From: Flavobacteriales bacterium
Lineage (GTDB): Bacteria > Bacteroidota > Bacteroidia > Flavobacteriales_F > PHOS-HE28
Reading direction: 5' to 3'
DNA: 64,000 bases
NCBI GenBank assembly: GCA_020635715.1
Contig: JACJZG010000011.1
Coordinates: 81,770 to 145,769, forward strand
Under the pieces are notes generated by a model. That model ran no database searches. It was given only the letters and a program-made list of their open reading frames with translations, and was not told where the DNA came from. The translations under genes were made by a program, and so were the position numbers. Below are positions 8,230 to 16,437 of this stretch, in pieces (within the stretch, counting starts at the first letter, position 1; every line of letters starts with the position of its first letter).

Positions 8230-9750
8230 TTCATCGCACGCCGCATCCTCGGCGACAGGGACCGGCAGGACCGCTTGTCACGGCCCATCGTATTGATCGC
8301 GGTGCTGGGGATCGTCATCGGCATGGCGGTCATGATCGTCACGGTGTCCATCAGTACGGGCTTTCAACGGGAGATCCGGTCGAAGGTAACCGGCACCGGC
8401 GCCCACCTGCAGATCACCGCCATCGCGCAGACCGATCCCAAGGAAACGCAACGGGTGTCCATCCGGCAGGACTTCCTCCCCGCCCTGGACAGCGTACCCG
8501 GCATCGCGCACGTCCAGGTCTTCGCCACGCATCCGGGCATCATCGAGACCGGCGAGGAGATCCAGGGCGTGGTGGTGAAAGGCGTGGGGGCCGACCAGGA
8601 CTGGGGATTCCTCCAGCAGCACCTGAAGGCCGGCACCCTACCAGCGATCGGTGACACCACGCATCCCATCGACCTGCTGTTGTCCACCTACCTCGGCGAC
8701 CGGCTCCGGATCGGGGTCGGTGACACCATCACCGTTTACCTGATCGAGGACAACGACGATATCCGCCCGCGGAAGTTCAGGGTATCCGGGCTGTACGAGA
8801 CGGGGATCGAGAACCTGGACCACCAGCTTGTCTTCGTGGACATCGACCACCTGCAGCGTTTCGCGCAATGGGGACTGAAGGCCGAGATCCTCGTTTCCGA
8901 TACAATGGATCGTGGCCGGGTCAAGGTGGAAGGGCTCGCCTTCGGGGGGATCGCGTATATGACTTTGAATGGCCCGGGCTGGAGATATCCGGAAAGGGGC
9001 CTCATTGGATCCCGTTCAGGACCGGGTAACACTCATCGTACACGATGCGAACGGTACGATACCGGACACGGCATGGTGGACCTTGCACCGAGCGATCCAG
9101 AACTCAAGAACAAGGATGGACTGGCGGCACAGACCGTCCTGGTCACGTCGCGCGGGGTGGTAGTGGGGGTAGCCACACGGCCTATAGCGGCGGCTTCGAG
9201 GTGATCCTGGACCGCTTTGAGGACCTGGGACGGATGGATGACATGATCTACCGCGATCGATCTGGACATCCGCTTGCGATCGATCGAGTGTGAAACAGCG
9301 CTTCCCGGAGATCTTCGCCTGGCTGGACCTGCTGGACACCAATGTGATCGTGGTGATCGTGCTGATGATCATCGTGGCCATCATCAACATGACCTCGGCC
9401 CTGCTGATCATCATCCTGGAGCGCACCACCATGATCGGTGTGCTGAAGGCCCTGGGCGCGTCCAACGGCGCCATCCGGCGGATCTTCCTGATCGACGCCG
9501 CCTACATCCTGGGCACGGGCATCCTGCTGGGCGATCTGCTTGGCATCGGCCTCTGCCTGCTTCAGCAGCATTTCGGTATCGTCACCCTTCCGGTGGAGAG
9601 CTACTACGTGGACAAGGTCCCGGTGGACCTCGACCTGATGCCGGTCCTCTGGCTGAACCTCGGCACCCTCCTGGTGTGCGTGCTCGCCTTGATCGTCCCG
9701 AGCATGTTGGTGGCACGCATCGCGCTGGCCGGGCCATCCGGTTCGCCTGA
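8215..9750 (+). pseudogene. LolC/LolE-type (FtsX-like) ABC transporter permease, frameshifted
   Basis: This is an inner-membrane permease of the MacB/LolCDE superfamily, probably for lipoprotein release. The likely start is the TTG at 8215 (NVAHFIARRILGDRD), followed by a first membrane segment (IVLIAVLGIVIGMAVMIVTV) and a large periplasmic domain (YLGDRLRIGVGDTITVYL, FRVSGLYETGIENLD). After about 8944 the frame changes repeatedly. A G6 run at 8944-8949 starts DRVYDFEWPGLEISG in frame 3, then come VTLIVHDANGTIPDTAWW in frame 2, SGGFEVILDRFEDLGRMDD in frame 3, DLDIRLRSIE in frame 1 and KQRFPEIFAWLDLLDTNV in frame 2. The C-terminal FtsX core has three membrane segments, and after one more indel the end RAIRFA stops at 9750. 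Five or six indels are required. The gene would otherwise be full length (about 510 residues). Confidence 0.75.
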
Positions 9751-9784
9751 CCTTCGCGGGCGGCCCGCTACCTTCACGGCCGCA

Positions 9785-11140
9785 ATGCAGATCCACGAGA
9801 ACATCCTCAGCACCATCGGCCGCACCCCGATGGTCCGACTGAACAAGATCACCAAGGACATCCCGGCCACCGTCCTGGCCAAGGTGGAGACCTTCAACCC
9901 CGGCAACTCGATCAAGGACCGCATGGCCCTGAAGATGATCGAGGACGCCGAGAAGGCCGGGCTGCTGAAGCCGGGCGGCACCATCATCGAGGGCACCAGC
10001 GGCAACACCGGCATGGGGCTGGCCATCGCCGCCGTGGTGAAGGGCTACAAATGCATCTTCACCACCACCGACAAGCAGAGCAAGGAGAAGGTGGACGCCC
10101 TGAAGGCCTTGGGCGCCGAAGTGATCGTGTGCCCCACGGACGTGGACCCGGAGGACCCCCGCTCCTACTATTCCGTTTCATCCCGCCTGGTGGACGAGAC
10201 CCCGAACAGCTGGAAGGCCAACCAGTACGACAACCCCAGCAACGCGCAGGCCCACTACGAGAGCACGGGCCCGGAACTGTGGGAGCAGACGGATGGAAAG
10301 ATCACGCACCTGGTGGTGGGCGTGGGTACCGGTGGCACCATCAGCGGATCGGCCCGCTACCTCAAGGAGAAGAACCCGGACATCCAGGTGCTGGGCATCG
10401 ACACCTACGGCTCGGTGTTCAAGAAGTACAAGGAGACCGGCGAGTTCGACAAGAACGAGATCTACCCCTACATCACCGAGGGCATCGGCGAGGACTTCCT
10501 GCCGCAGTGCGTGGACTTCAGCCTGATCGACCACTTCGAGAAGGTGACCGACCGCGACGCCGCCATCTGGACCCGGAAGATCGCCCGCGAGGAGGGCATC
10601 TTCGTGGGCAACAGCGCCGGCGCCGCCATGGCCGGGCTGGTGCAGATGAAGGACCGCTTCAAGGAGGGCGATGTGGTGGTGGTGATCTTCCACGACCACG
10701 GCACCCGCTACCTGGGCAAGATGTTCAACGACGACTGGATGCGCGAGCGCGGTTTCCTTGTCGAGGAGAAGCCCACGGCCGGAGACCTGCTGAAAGGCAA
10801 GTCGCTGGCGCTGGTGAGCGTGGAGGCCGAGGAGCCCGTGTACCTGGCCATCGAACGCATGCGCCAGCACAACATCGACCAGCTGCCGGTGTTCGAGGGT
10901 GGCAAGCCGGTGGGCACGATCACCGATGCGCGCCTGTTCGATGCGATCCTGGAGGATGCCGACGTGCGCACCCAAGCCTCCCGCGTGGTGATGGGTCCTG
11001 CCCTGCCGGTGCTGAAGATCGACGCGACGCTCGAGGAAGTGGCGAAGAAGCTGGGCAATGGATCCCCTGCAGTGCTGGTGGAACAGGTGAACGGCTACGG
11101 GATCATCACGAAGCAGGATATCATCGGGAAGTTGAAGTAG
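9785..11140 (+). CDS. Cystathionine beta-synthase-like PLP enzyme with C-terminal CBS domains
   Basis: 451 residues. The fold-type II PLP domain (about 1-320) has the cofactor lysine in NSIKDR (K44), the phosphate loop EGTSGNTGMGLA and GVGTGGTISG. Two CBS motifs follow (about 335-451: YLAIERMRQHNIDQLPV, GTITDARLFDA, VEQVNGYGIITKQDI). This is the architecture of cystathionine beta-synthase or an O-acetylserine-sulfhydrylase-like enzyme, acting in the cytoplasm in cysteine and homocysteine metabolism; CBS pairs usually bind adenosyl ligands. The start at ATG 9785 is chosen because it matches family N-termini (ENILSTIGRTPMVRLNK). The same frame stays open upstream into the permease fragment, which would give a false fusion. 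The gene follows the permease stop by about 35 bp. Confidence 0.93.
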   Translation: MQIHENILSTIGRTPMVRLNKITKDIPATVLAKVETFNPGNSIKDRMALKMIEDAEKAGLLKPGGTIIEGTSGNTGMGLAIAAVVKGYKCIFTTTDKQSKEKVDALKALGAEVIVCPTDVDPEDPRSYYSVSSRLVDETPNSWKANQYDNPSNAQAHYESTGPELWEQTDGKITHLVVGVGTGGTISGSARYLKEKNPDIQVLGIDTYGSVFKKYKETGEFDKNEIYPYITEGIGEDFLPQCVDFSLIDHFEKVTDRDAAIWTRKIAREEGIFVGNSAGAAMAGLVQMKDRFKEGDVVVVIFHDHGTRYLGKMFNDDWMRERGFLVEEKPTAGDLLKGKSLALVSVEAEEPVYLAIERMRQHNIDQLPVFEGGKPVGTITDARLFDAILEDADVRTQASRVVMGPALPVLKIDATLEEVAKKLGNGSPAVLVEQVNGYGIITKQDIIGKLK

Positions 11141-11207
11141 CCACGGTCCTAGGGGTTCGAGGAACACGAAGTGATCACCGCCTGAACGGGGACGCTACTT
11201 TGGATCA

Positions 11208-12515
11208 ATGCCGATAACCCGATGGTCGCTCTTCCTGACCCTTGTGGTATTGGTCATCTGCAGTTCGAACATCAACTGGGGCAAGGAGCACTGGCGGACG
11301 GTCCTGCAGGTCGATGCCCGGGGCTACCATGCCTATCTCCCCGCACTGATCATTGAAGGCGACCCGAACTTCTCCTCCTTCGATGCGATCGAACGGATCT
11401 ATACCGATGACCCCGCTGGCGTGTACGATTACCGGGCCTCGGTCGATGGGGTGCACATCAACAAGTACTTCCTGGGAACGGCCCTCGTGCAACTCCCCGT
11501 GTTCCTGGCAGCACACGGGTTCGCGCTGATCACCGATCAACCAGCCGATGGTTGGTCGAAGCCGTACGTGGTGGCCGTGAACCTGTCAGCGATAGCGTCA
11601 GTGCTGCTTGGCCTGTGGTGCCTTGCGCGGCTGCTTGGCTCTTACGGGGTCCGCGATGCCCATATCGCCTTCACCCTGACCTGCTTCACATTCGGCACGA
11701 ACCTATTCTACTACACGATCGTGGCACCCGGAATGAGCCATGCGTACAGTTTCGGGCTGTGTAACGCATTCCTTCTCGTAGGTAGACGTCTGGCCCTTGC
11801 ACCGCGCGGTCCATATCTGCTGATGCTCGGCGCCCTGCTCGGTCTCATCGTGCTGATCCGGCCCGTGAATGGGTTGATCCTCCTGGCCCTCCCGATCCTG
11901 TTCGATAACGCTATGCAGTATAAGAACCTGCTGTCATTCCTACGGAACAGTCCGGTGTATGCGGTCGGTGCCGGCTTGCTCGCCGCCTTGGTATTGAGCC
12001 TGCAGTTCTCGTACTATCGCTGGGCCACGGGGCATTGGATCGTCTATAGCTATGGCGAGGAGGGCTTCAATTGGTCCGATCCGCACATGCTGGACCTCTT
12101 GTGGAGCTACCGGAAAGGCCTTTTCGTCTACACCCCCATGGCCCTGTTGGCGTGCGCAGGGTTGGTGGTGCTTTGGCGACATTTCCGCGGGGTCAGCTGG
12201 CTACTGTTCTTCACCGTGCTCACCTATGTGCTTTCCTCATGGTGGAACTGGTGGTACGGTGGCAGCTTCGGTTCCCGTGTGTTCGTGGAGTACCTGGGGC
12301 TCTTCGCCCTTCCCTTCGCGCTTGCCTTGACCTACGCACCGATACGGTGGCGCCGCGTGATGGTCGTTTGCTCGATCGCCCTCATCCTGGTCTGCCAGAT
12401 CCAGACCTATCAGGCCCGCTATTATCGGATCCATTGGTCGGATATGAACAAGGAACGGTACTGGGATGAGTTCCTTCGTATCGACAGGCTCACTGACCAT
12501 GAAGCAGATGCTTGA
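11208..12515 (+). CDS. Polytopic membrane protein, GT-C glycosyltransferase-like
   Basis: 435 residues with roughly ten hydrophobic segments and an N-terminal signal-anchor (LFLTLVVLVICSS). An acidic loop follows the first segment (VDARGYHAYLPALI, then GDPNFSSFDAIERIYTDD), which resembles the catalytic first periplasmic loop of dolichyl-phosphate-mannose-type GT-C enzymes. The late motif SSWWNWWYGGSFGSR is also typical of Bacteroidota GT-C-like proteins. The likely role is lipid-linked sugar transfer to a surface glycan or protein; the substrate cannot be read from sequence. Its end overlaps the next gene by 17 bp, which suggests cotranscription. TACTTTGG about 15 bp before the start is a weak -7-like element. 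Confidence 0.6.
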   Translation: MPITRWSLFLTLVVLVICSSNINWGKEHWRTVLQVDARGYHAYLPALIIEGDPNFSSFDAIERIYTDDPAGVYDYRASVDGVHINKYFLGTALVQLPVFLAAHGFALITDQPADGWSKPYVVAVNLSAIASVLLGLWCLARLLGSYGVRDAHIAFTLTCFTFGTNLFYYTIVAPGMSHAYSFGLCNAFLLVGRRLALAPRGPYLLMLGALLGLIVLIRPVNGLILLALPILFDNAMQYKNLLSFLRNSPVYAVGAGLLAALVLSLQFSYYRWATGHWIVYSYGEEGFNWSDPHMLDLLWSYRKGLFVYTPMALLACAGLVVLWRHFRGVSWLLFFTVLTYVLSSWWNWWYGGSFGSRVFVEYLGLFALPFALALTYAPIRWRRVMVVCSIALILVCQIQTYQARYYRIHWSDMNKERYWDEFLRIDRLTDHEADA

Positions 12516-13305
12516 CCAGATGCGGCGCCAGGTGCTGGTACCGGACCGGCCGGGACGCATCATCTCCCTCGTCCCTTCCCAGACCGAACTGCTCCACGAC
12601 CTCGGCCTGGGCGATCGCGTGGTCGGCATCACCAAGTTCTGCGTGCATCCGGTGGAGTGGTTCCGCAGCAAGGCCCGCGTTGGCGGGACGAAGAAGGTGG
12701 ACATCGACAAGGTGCGCGCTCTGAAGCCCGACCTGATCATCGGGAACAAGGAAGAGAACGAGCGGACGGATATCGAGGCCTTGAAAAAGGAGTTCCCCGT
12801 CTGGATGAGCGATGTGCGCGACCTGAAGGACGCGACCGACATGATCACCCGCATCGGATCGATCACTGGAACGGAGGACGGTGCCACCCGGATGATCAAG
12901 CACATCGACCAGGCATTCAATGGACTGAAGCCGTTATCACCCGCCCTTTCGGCCGCCTACTTCATCTGGCAGGACCCGTTGATGGTGGCTGGCGGCGACA
13001 CCTTCATCAACGACATGATGCGGCATTGTGGACTGGTCAACGTCTTCACGTCACGTCCAGGCCGCTATGTGGAAGTGACAGCCAGGGAACTGGCCGCTGC
13101 GGACCCGGACGTGATCCTGCTCTCTTCCGAGCCCTTCCCGTTCGCTGAGAAACACATCGCTCAGTTCAATATGATCTGCCCGGGCTCGCCGGTGCGGCTC
13201 GTGGATGGAACCTACTTCAGCTGGTACGGCAGTCGTCTCATGCATGCTCCGTCGTACTTCCGGTCGCTGTTGGAGGAGATGATCCCCTCCGGCGGTCACC
13301 CCTGA
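12499..13305 (+). CDS. BtuF-like periplasmic-binding-fold protein without signal peptide
   Basis: 268 residues from ATG 12499, which gives MKQMLDQMRRQVLVPDRPG and the family hallmark RIISLVPSQTELLHDLGL. The frame opens slightly earlier at 12466. Further family motifs are RVVGITKFCVHP, KVRALKPDLIIGNKEENE, a linking long helix and LLSSEPFPF. This is the helical-backbone metal/cobalamin receptor fold of BtuF and FhuD. No signal peptide or lipobox is visible, so it is predicted to be cytoplasmic. That makes a classical ABC-transport role uncertain, and no permease or ATPase gene is adjacent. It overlaps the end of the upstream membrane protein gene. Confidence 0.75.
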   Translation: MKQMLDQMRRQVLVPDRPGRIISLVPSQTELLHDLGLGDRVVGITKFCVHPVEWFRSKARVGGTKKVDIDKVRALKPDLIIGNKEENERTDIEALKKEFPVWMSDVRDLKDATDMITRIGSITGTEDGATRMIKHIDQAFNGLKPLSPALSAAYFIWQDPLMVAGGDTFINDMMRHCGLVNVFTSRPGRYVEVTARELAAADPDVILLSSEPFPFAEKHIAQFNMICPGSPVRLVDGTYFSWYGSRLMHAPSYFRSLLEEMIPSGGHP

Positions 13306-13378
13306 TCATCGATCCTCAACCACATACTTGAACGGTCATAGAGGCGTTCCAACGGCGGCCCATCCTTTGCTGGTCGGC

Positions 13379-13386
13379 TACTTTTG
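13379..13386 (+). promoter_or_regulatory. Predicted -7 element (TACTTTTG) for the patatin-like gene
   Basis: TACTTTTG is a perfect match to TAnnTTTG, 16 bp before the chosen start at 13403. TTTG also occurs at 13365-13368, but that is too close to be the -33 box. Confidence 0.5.
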
Positions 13387-13402
13387 CCGGGCATCAGCAC
13401 CC

Positions 13403-15808
13403 ATGCGTTCGCTCCTCTCCTTCCTCCTGTGCATTGGCCTGTCGTGGGCGCATGGGCAGCGCGTGGGGTTGGTGCTGAGCGGCGGTGGCGCCACCGGGTT
13501 GACCCATATCGGCGTGATGAAAGCCCTGGAGGAGAACGGTGTGCCTATCGACTACATCGCGGGCAGCAGCATGGGAGCCTTGGTCGGTGGCCTTTACGCG
13601 GCTGGATACTCCCCGGCCCAGATCGACTCGCTCTTCCACACCGAGCTGTTCCAGATCATGGCCGCCGGGGGGATCGAGCCGCGGTTCCAGTACTATTTCA
13701 AGCAGGATGCTCCGGATGCCTCGCTCATCACGCTCCGCCTCGACCTGGACACCCTCCTGCAGTACTCGCTACCGACTAACCTGCGAGAGCCGGCCTTGAT
13801 CGACTTCGAGCAGATGACGAGCCTCGGGCCTGTCTCCGCAGCCTCGGGTTATGACCTTGACAGCCTGTTCGTCCCCTTCCGCTGTGTGGCTTCGGACATC
13901 ACGGATCAGCGTTCGGTGGTGTTCCGGGAGGGCGACCTGGCCCAGGTGATCCGGGCCAGCATGAGCTATCCCTTCTACTTCAAGCCGATCCGGGTGGACG
14001 GCCACCTGATGATGGATGGAGGACTTTACAACAACTTCCCCAGCGATGTGATGTACAGCGACTTCATGCCGGACCTGATCGTGGGGAGCAACGTGGCCTA
14101 CAACAGCCCTCCACCGAACGAGGATGACCTGATAGGCCAGCTGCGGGCCATGATGCAGGAGCGGACCATGTACGAGATCGAGTGCGAGAACGGGATCATC
14201 GTGGAGCCGCGAACGGCCACATCGCTCTTCGACTTCACCGACCCGGCCACGGCGATCGCGGATGGATACGCTGCGGCCATGGAACGGATGCCGGAGATCC
14301 TGGCCCAGGTGCACCGTCGTGTCGACCCGGCGGAACTCGACCTCAAGCGCCGCGCGTTCCGCAAGCGGATCCCACCGATGGTCTTCGACCAGGTGCGGAT
14401 CCATGGCCTCACGAGGTCGCAGACGCGCTTCGTTGAGCGCAGCCTCGATCGGCGCCGGGGCCTGCTCATCCCGGAGACCCTGAAGCCGGTATACTTCCGG
14501 CTGGTGGCCGACCAGAACATCGCCAGCCTCTATCCGAAGGCCACCTACGTGCCGGAGAGGGACCGCTTCAACCTCGACCTCTTTGTGAAGCGCGAGAAGA
14601 ACCTGCAGGTGCGCTTCGGCGGCATGTTCTCCTCCAGACCGGTGAACACCGGCATGGTGGCCCTGCGTTACCACCTCTTCGGCCGCAGTTCGGCCCATGT
14701 GGAGGCCTCTTCCTATTTCGGTAAGTTCTATGCGGCTGGCCAGTTGAAGTTCCGCGCCTACCTGAGCACGAAAGCTCCCCTCTACCTCGAGCCCGTGTTC
14801 AACCTCCATCGTTGGGACCACTTCCGAAGCTTCAGCACCTTCTTTGATGAGGTGAAGCCGTCCTACATCGTGATCCGCGAGGTGTACGGAGGCCTGAACG
14901 CGGGAATGGGCCTGGATAACAAGGGCGTGCTCCGCTACGACGTTCGGCTGGGCGAGACCCTGGACCGCTATTATCAAGGCCTCGATTTCACCGCTTTCGA
15001 CACTACCGATGCCACGTATTTCCGGCATATCACCACCGGTTTGACGATCGAGCGGAACTCGCTGAACCGCAAGCAGCACCCGAACGCAGGTGAATCGTTG
15101 ATGGCCTCCGTACGCTATACAGGTGGTGACGAGCGCACCGAACTCGGCTCAACGAGCCTGAACAAGCTCCTCTTCAAGTCCCGTCATGACTGGATCATGG
15201 CCAAGGTCACCCTGGACAAGTATTTCCTGCCGCGTGGGATCTTCAAGTTCGGCTTCCTGGCGGAAGGCGTGTACAGCACCATGCCCGCCTTCCAGAATTA
15301 CACCGCCAGTGTGATACGCTCGCCGGCCTTCCAACCCACGCCGGAGATCAAGACCTACTTCATCGATCGCTTCCGTTCCCCGAAATACCTCGCTGGCGGG
15401 GTGCGTACCATCATCGCCGTGGCGAGGAACAAGTTCGACCTGAGGCTCGAAGGCCACGTTTTCCAGCCCTACGAACCCTTCCTGCAGGCTGCGGATAATA
15501 CCGCGAGCACCTCGGCAGCCTTCTCGCAGCGGTACTACATCGGTTCCGGCTCGCTGATCTACCAGAGCCCACTGGGGCCCGTGTGGTTCAACCTGAGCTA
15601 TTTCGACGGCCTGCGTGAACCGTGGGCCTGGAGCCTGAACTTCGGATATATCCTGTTCAACCACAAAGTCTGGAATGATCACGCACGACCTGCTTCGACA
15701 CCTACGAGGTCAGTGAAGGCGAGTACGAGCAGCTACCCTGGGGCAAGCGGCCGGATGAGAAGTTGTGGGAAGCCGTGGATGGCCTGCTGCTCGACCTGCA
15801 TCTGGTGA
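13403..15808 (+). CDS. Patatin-like phospholipase with C-terminal outer-membrane beta-barrel
   Basis: The signal peptide (MRSLLSFLLCIGLSWAHGQ) is followed by a patatin domain with the oxyanion loop GGGATGLTHIGVM, the nucleophile elbow GSSMG and the catalytic-dyad motif DGG (MMDGGLYNNFP). A POTRA-like segment (VRIHGLTRSQTRFVERSL) then leads to a roughly 350-residue beta-strand-rich region ending SLNFGYILFNHKVW. This is the PlpD/type Vd-like organisation, predicted to act at the outer membrane on phospholipids. The natural end is probably near 15678: the last roughly 45 codons are low-quality sequence, and a TGA overlapping the next ATG lies in another frame, so an indel near 15670 is likely. 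The start at 13403 is chosen for the signal peptide and the promoter element just upstream. Confidence 0.88.
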   Translation: MRSLLSFLLCIGLSWAHGQRVGLVLSGGGATGLTHIGVMKALEENGVPIDYIAGSSMGALVGGLYAAGYSPAQIDSLFHTELFQIMAAGGIEPRFQYYFKQDAPDASLITLRLDLDTLLQYSLPTNLREPALIDFEQMTSLGPVSAASGYDLDSLFVPFRCVASDITDQRSVVFREGDLAQVIRASMSYPFYFKPIRVDGHLMMDGGLYNNFPSDVMYSDFMPDLIVGSNVAYNSPPPNEDDLIGQLRAMMQERTMYEIECENGIIVEPRTATSLFDFTDPATAIADGYAAAMERMPEILAQVHRRVDPAELDLKRRAFRKRIPPMVFDQVRIHGLTRSQTRFVERSLDRRRGLLIPETLKPVYFRLVADQNIASLYPKATYVPERDRFNLDLFVKREKNLQVRFGGMFSSRPVNTGMVALRYHLFGRSSAHVEASSYFGKFYAAGQLKFRAYLSTKAPLYLEPVFNLHRWDHFRSFSTFFDEVKPSYIVIREVYGGLNAGMGLDNKGVLRYDVRLGETLDRYYQGLDFTAFDTTDATYFRHITTGLTIERNSLNRKQHPNAGESLMASVRYTGGDERTELGSTSLNKLLFKSRHDWIMAKVTLDKYFLPRGIFKFGFLAEGVYSTMPAFQNYTASVIRSPAFQPTPEIKTYFIDRFRSPKYLAGGVRTIIAVARNKFDLRLEGHVFQPYEPFLQAADNTASTSAAFSQRYYIGSGSLIYQSPLGPVWFNLSYFDGLREPWAWSLNFGYILFNHKVWNDHARPASTPTRSVKASTSSYPGASGRMRSCGKPWMACCSTCIW

Positions 15809-15913
15809 AGCACGGCTATGCCACCGATGGATACGAGAAGTTCCTGGAGAAGGAGTTGAAGCGGCTGTGTGCGGATGAGGCGGTGGCGGACAGGCTGCGA
15901 ACTCGAGGATTAA
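15675..15913 (+). pseudogene. Small hypothetical protein gene with two apparent indels
   Basis: A short coding signal of about 78 codons follows the patatin gene. ATG 15675 reads MITHD. After one shift frame 1 gives CFDTYEVSEGEYEQLPWGKR, PDEKLWEAVDGLLLDLHLV, KHGYATDGYEKFLEKELKRL and CADEAVADRL. A second shift near 15900 gives RELED and the TAA at 15911-15913. The composition is that of a small helical, acidic cytoplasmic protein; I do not recognise the family. The ATGA overlap with the expected patatin stop suggests translational coupling. The stretch 15914-16053 holds only the hairpin described next. Confidence 0.4.
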
Positions 15914-16005
15914 TGTTGAATGCGGATGTGAGCGACCACTGGAAGGACCTTCGTTCTGGTATTCGTCCCGCAGTGGAACGCCAATCTCCGCCCAGGTACG
16001 AATAC

Positions 16006-16040
16006 GACGATGGCCCTCCGTGGAGGGAGGGGCCATCGTC
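16006..16040. terminator. Bidirectional terminator hairpin
   Basis: An 11-bp outer stem (GACGATGGCCC with GGGCCATCGTC) encloses a smaller inner stem. It lies between the plus-strand small gene and the minus-strand DUF3467 gene, 14 bp beyond the predicted DUF3467 stop. Confidence 0.6.
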
Positions 16041-16053
16041 AGGTTCTGTGCGA

Positions 16054-16375
16054 TCAAGCCTGCGCTGTGGGTCCGCCAAAGTTCATCGGCACCTCGGGCA
16101 TTTCGCTTCTCGCGGATGGTGCCATGCACCTGCTCGAACTTCTGCACGTTGTCCGCAAGCGCGCGCATCAGGCGCTTCGCGTGTTGCGGTGTGAGCAGGA
16201 TGCGTGAACGCACCTTGGCCTTGGGCACACCGGGCATCACGCGCACGAAGTCCACCACGAACTCCGAATTGCTGTGGGTGATGATGGCGAGGTTGCTGTA
16301 AATGCCATCGGCCACCTCCTCGCTGATCTCGATGTTCAACTGGTTGGGGCGGTTCTGGTCGTTCTGGTCTGCCAT
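16054..16375 (-). CDS. DUF3467 family protein, one apparent frameshift near its C-terminus
   Basis: A small cytoplasmic protein of about 106 residues. The conserved core is intact: NIEISEEVADGIYSNLAIIT, SNSEFVVDFVRVMPGVPKAK, RILLTPQHAKRLMRALADNV and FEQVHGTIREK. The expected C-terminus (MPEVPMNFGGPTAQA) is present but in another frame, ending at 16054, so one base is missing or inserted around 16105-16115. Read without correction, the frame runs on to 15710 as proline- and histidine-rich nonsense. The gene follows rpoC on the same strand, separated by a hairpin. DUF3467 genes commonly sit behind rpoC in Bacteroidota. The function is unknown. Confidence 0.8.
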
Positions 16376-16395
16376 GTTCGGATCTTATTGAACGC

Positions 16396-16423
16396 ACAGG
16401 GGCGCGAATGCTCGCGCCCCTGT
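16396..16423 (-). terminator. Hairpin between rpoC and the DUF3467 gene
   Basis: A 12-bp perfect stem (ACAGGGGCGCGA with TCGCGCCCCTGT) with loop ATGC lies 15 bp after the rpoC stop. No strong U-tract follows, so partial read-through into the DUF3467 gene is possible. Confidence 0.65.
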
Positions 16424-16437
16424 CACGTTGGTCATTA

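Noticed and set aside
9290..11140. A single 616-residue fusion of an FtsX-like permease end and a PLP/CBS enzyme
   Set aside because: A family-like permease end with a stop (9750) is present one frame away, and a family-like start for the enzyme is at 9785. An indel explains the fusion better.
15710..16053. C-terminal extension of the DUF3467 protein
   Set aside because: The extension is Pro/His/Ser-rich nonsense reading over a terminator and another gene. The conserved family end is present in a neighbouring frame and stops at 16054.
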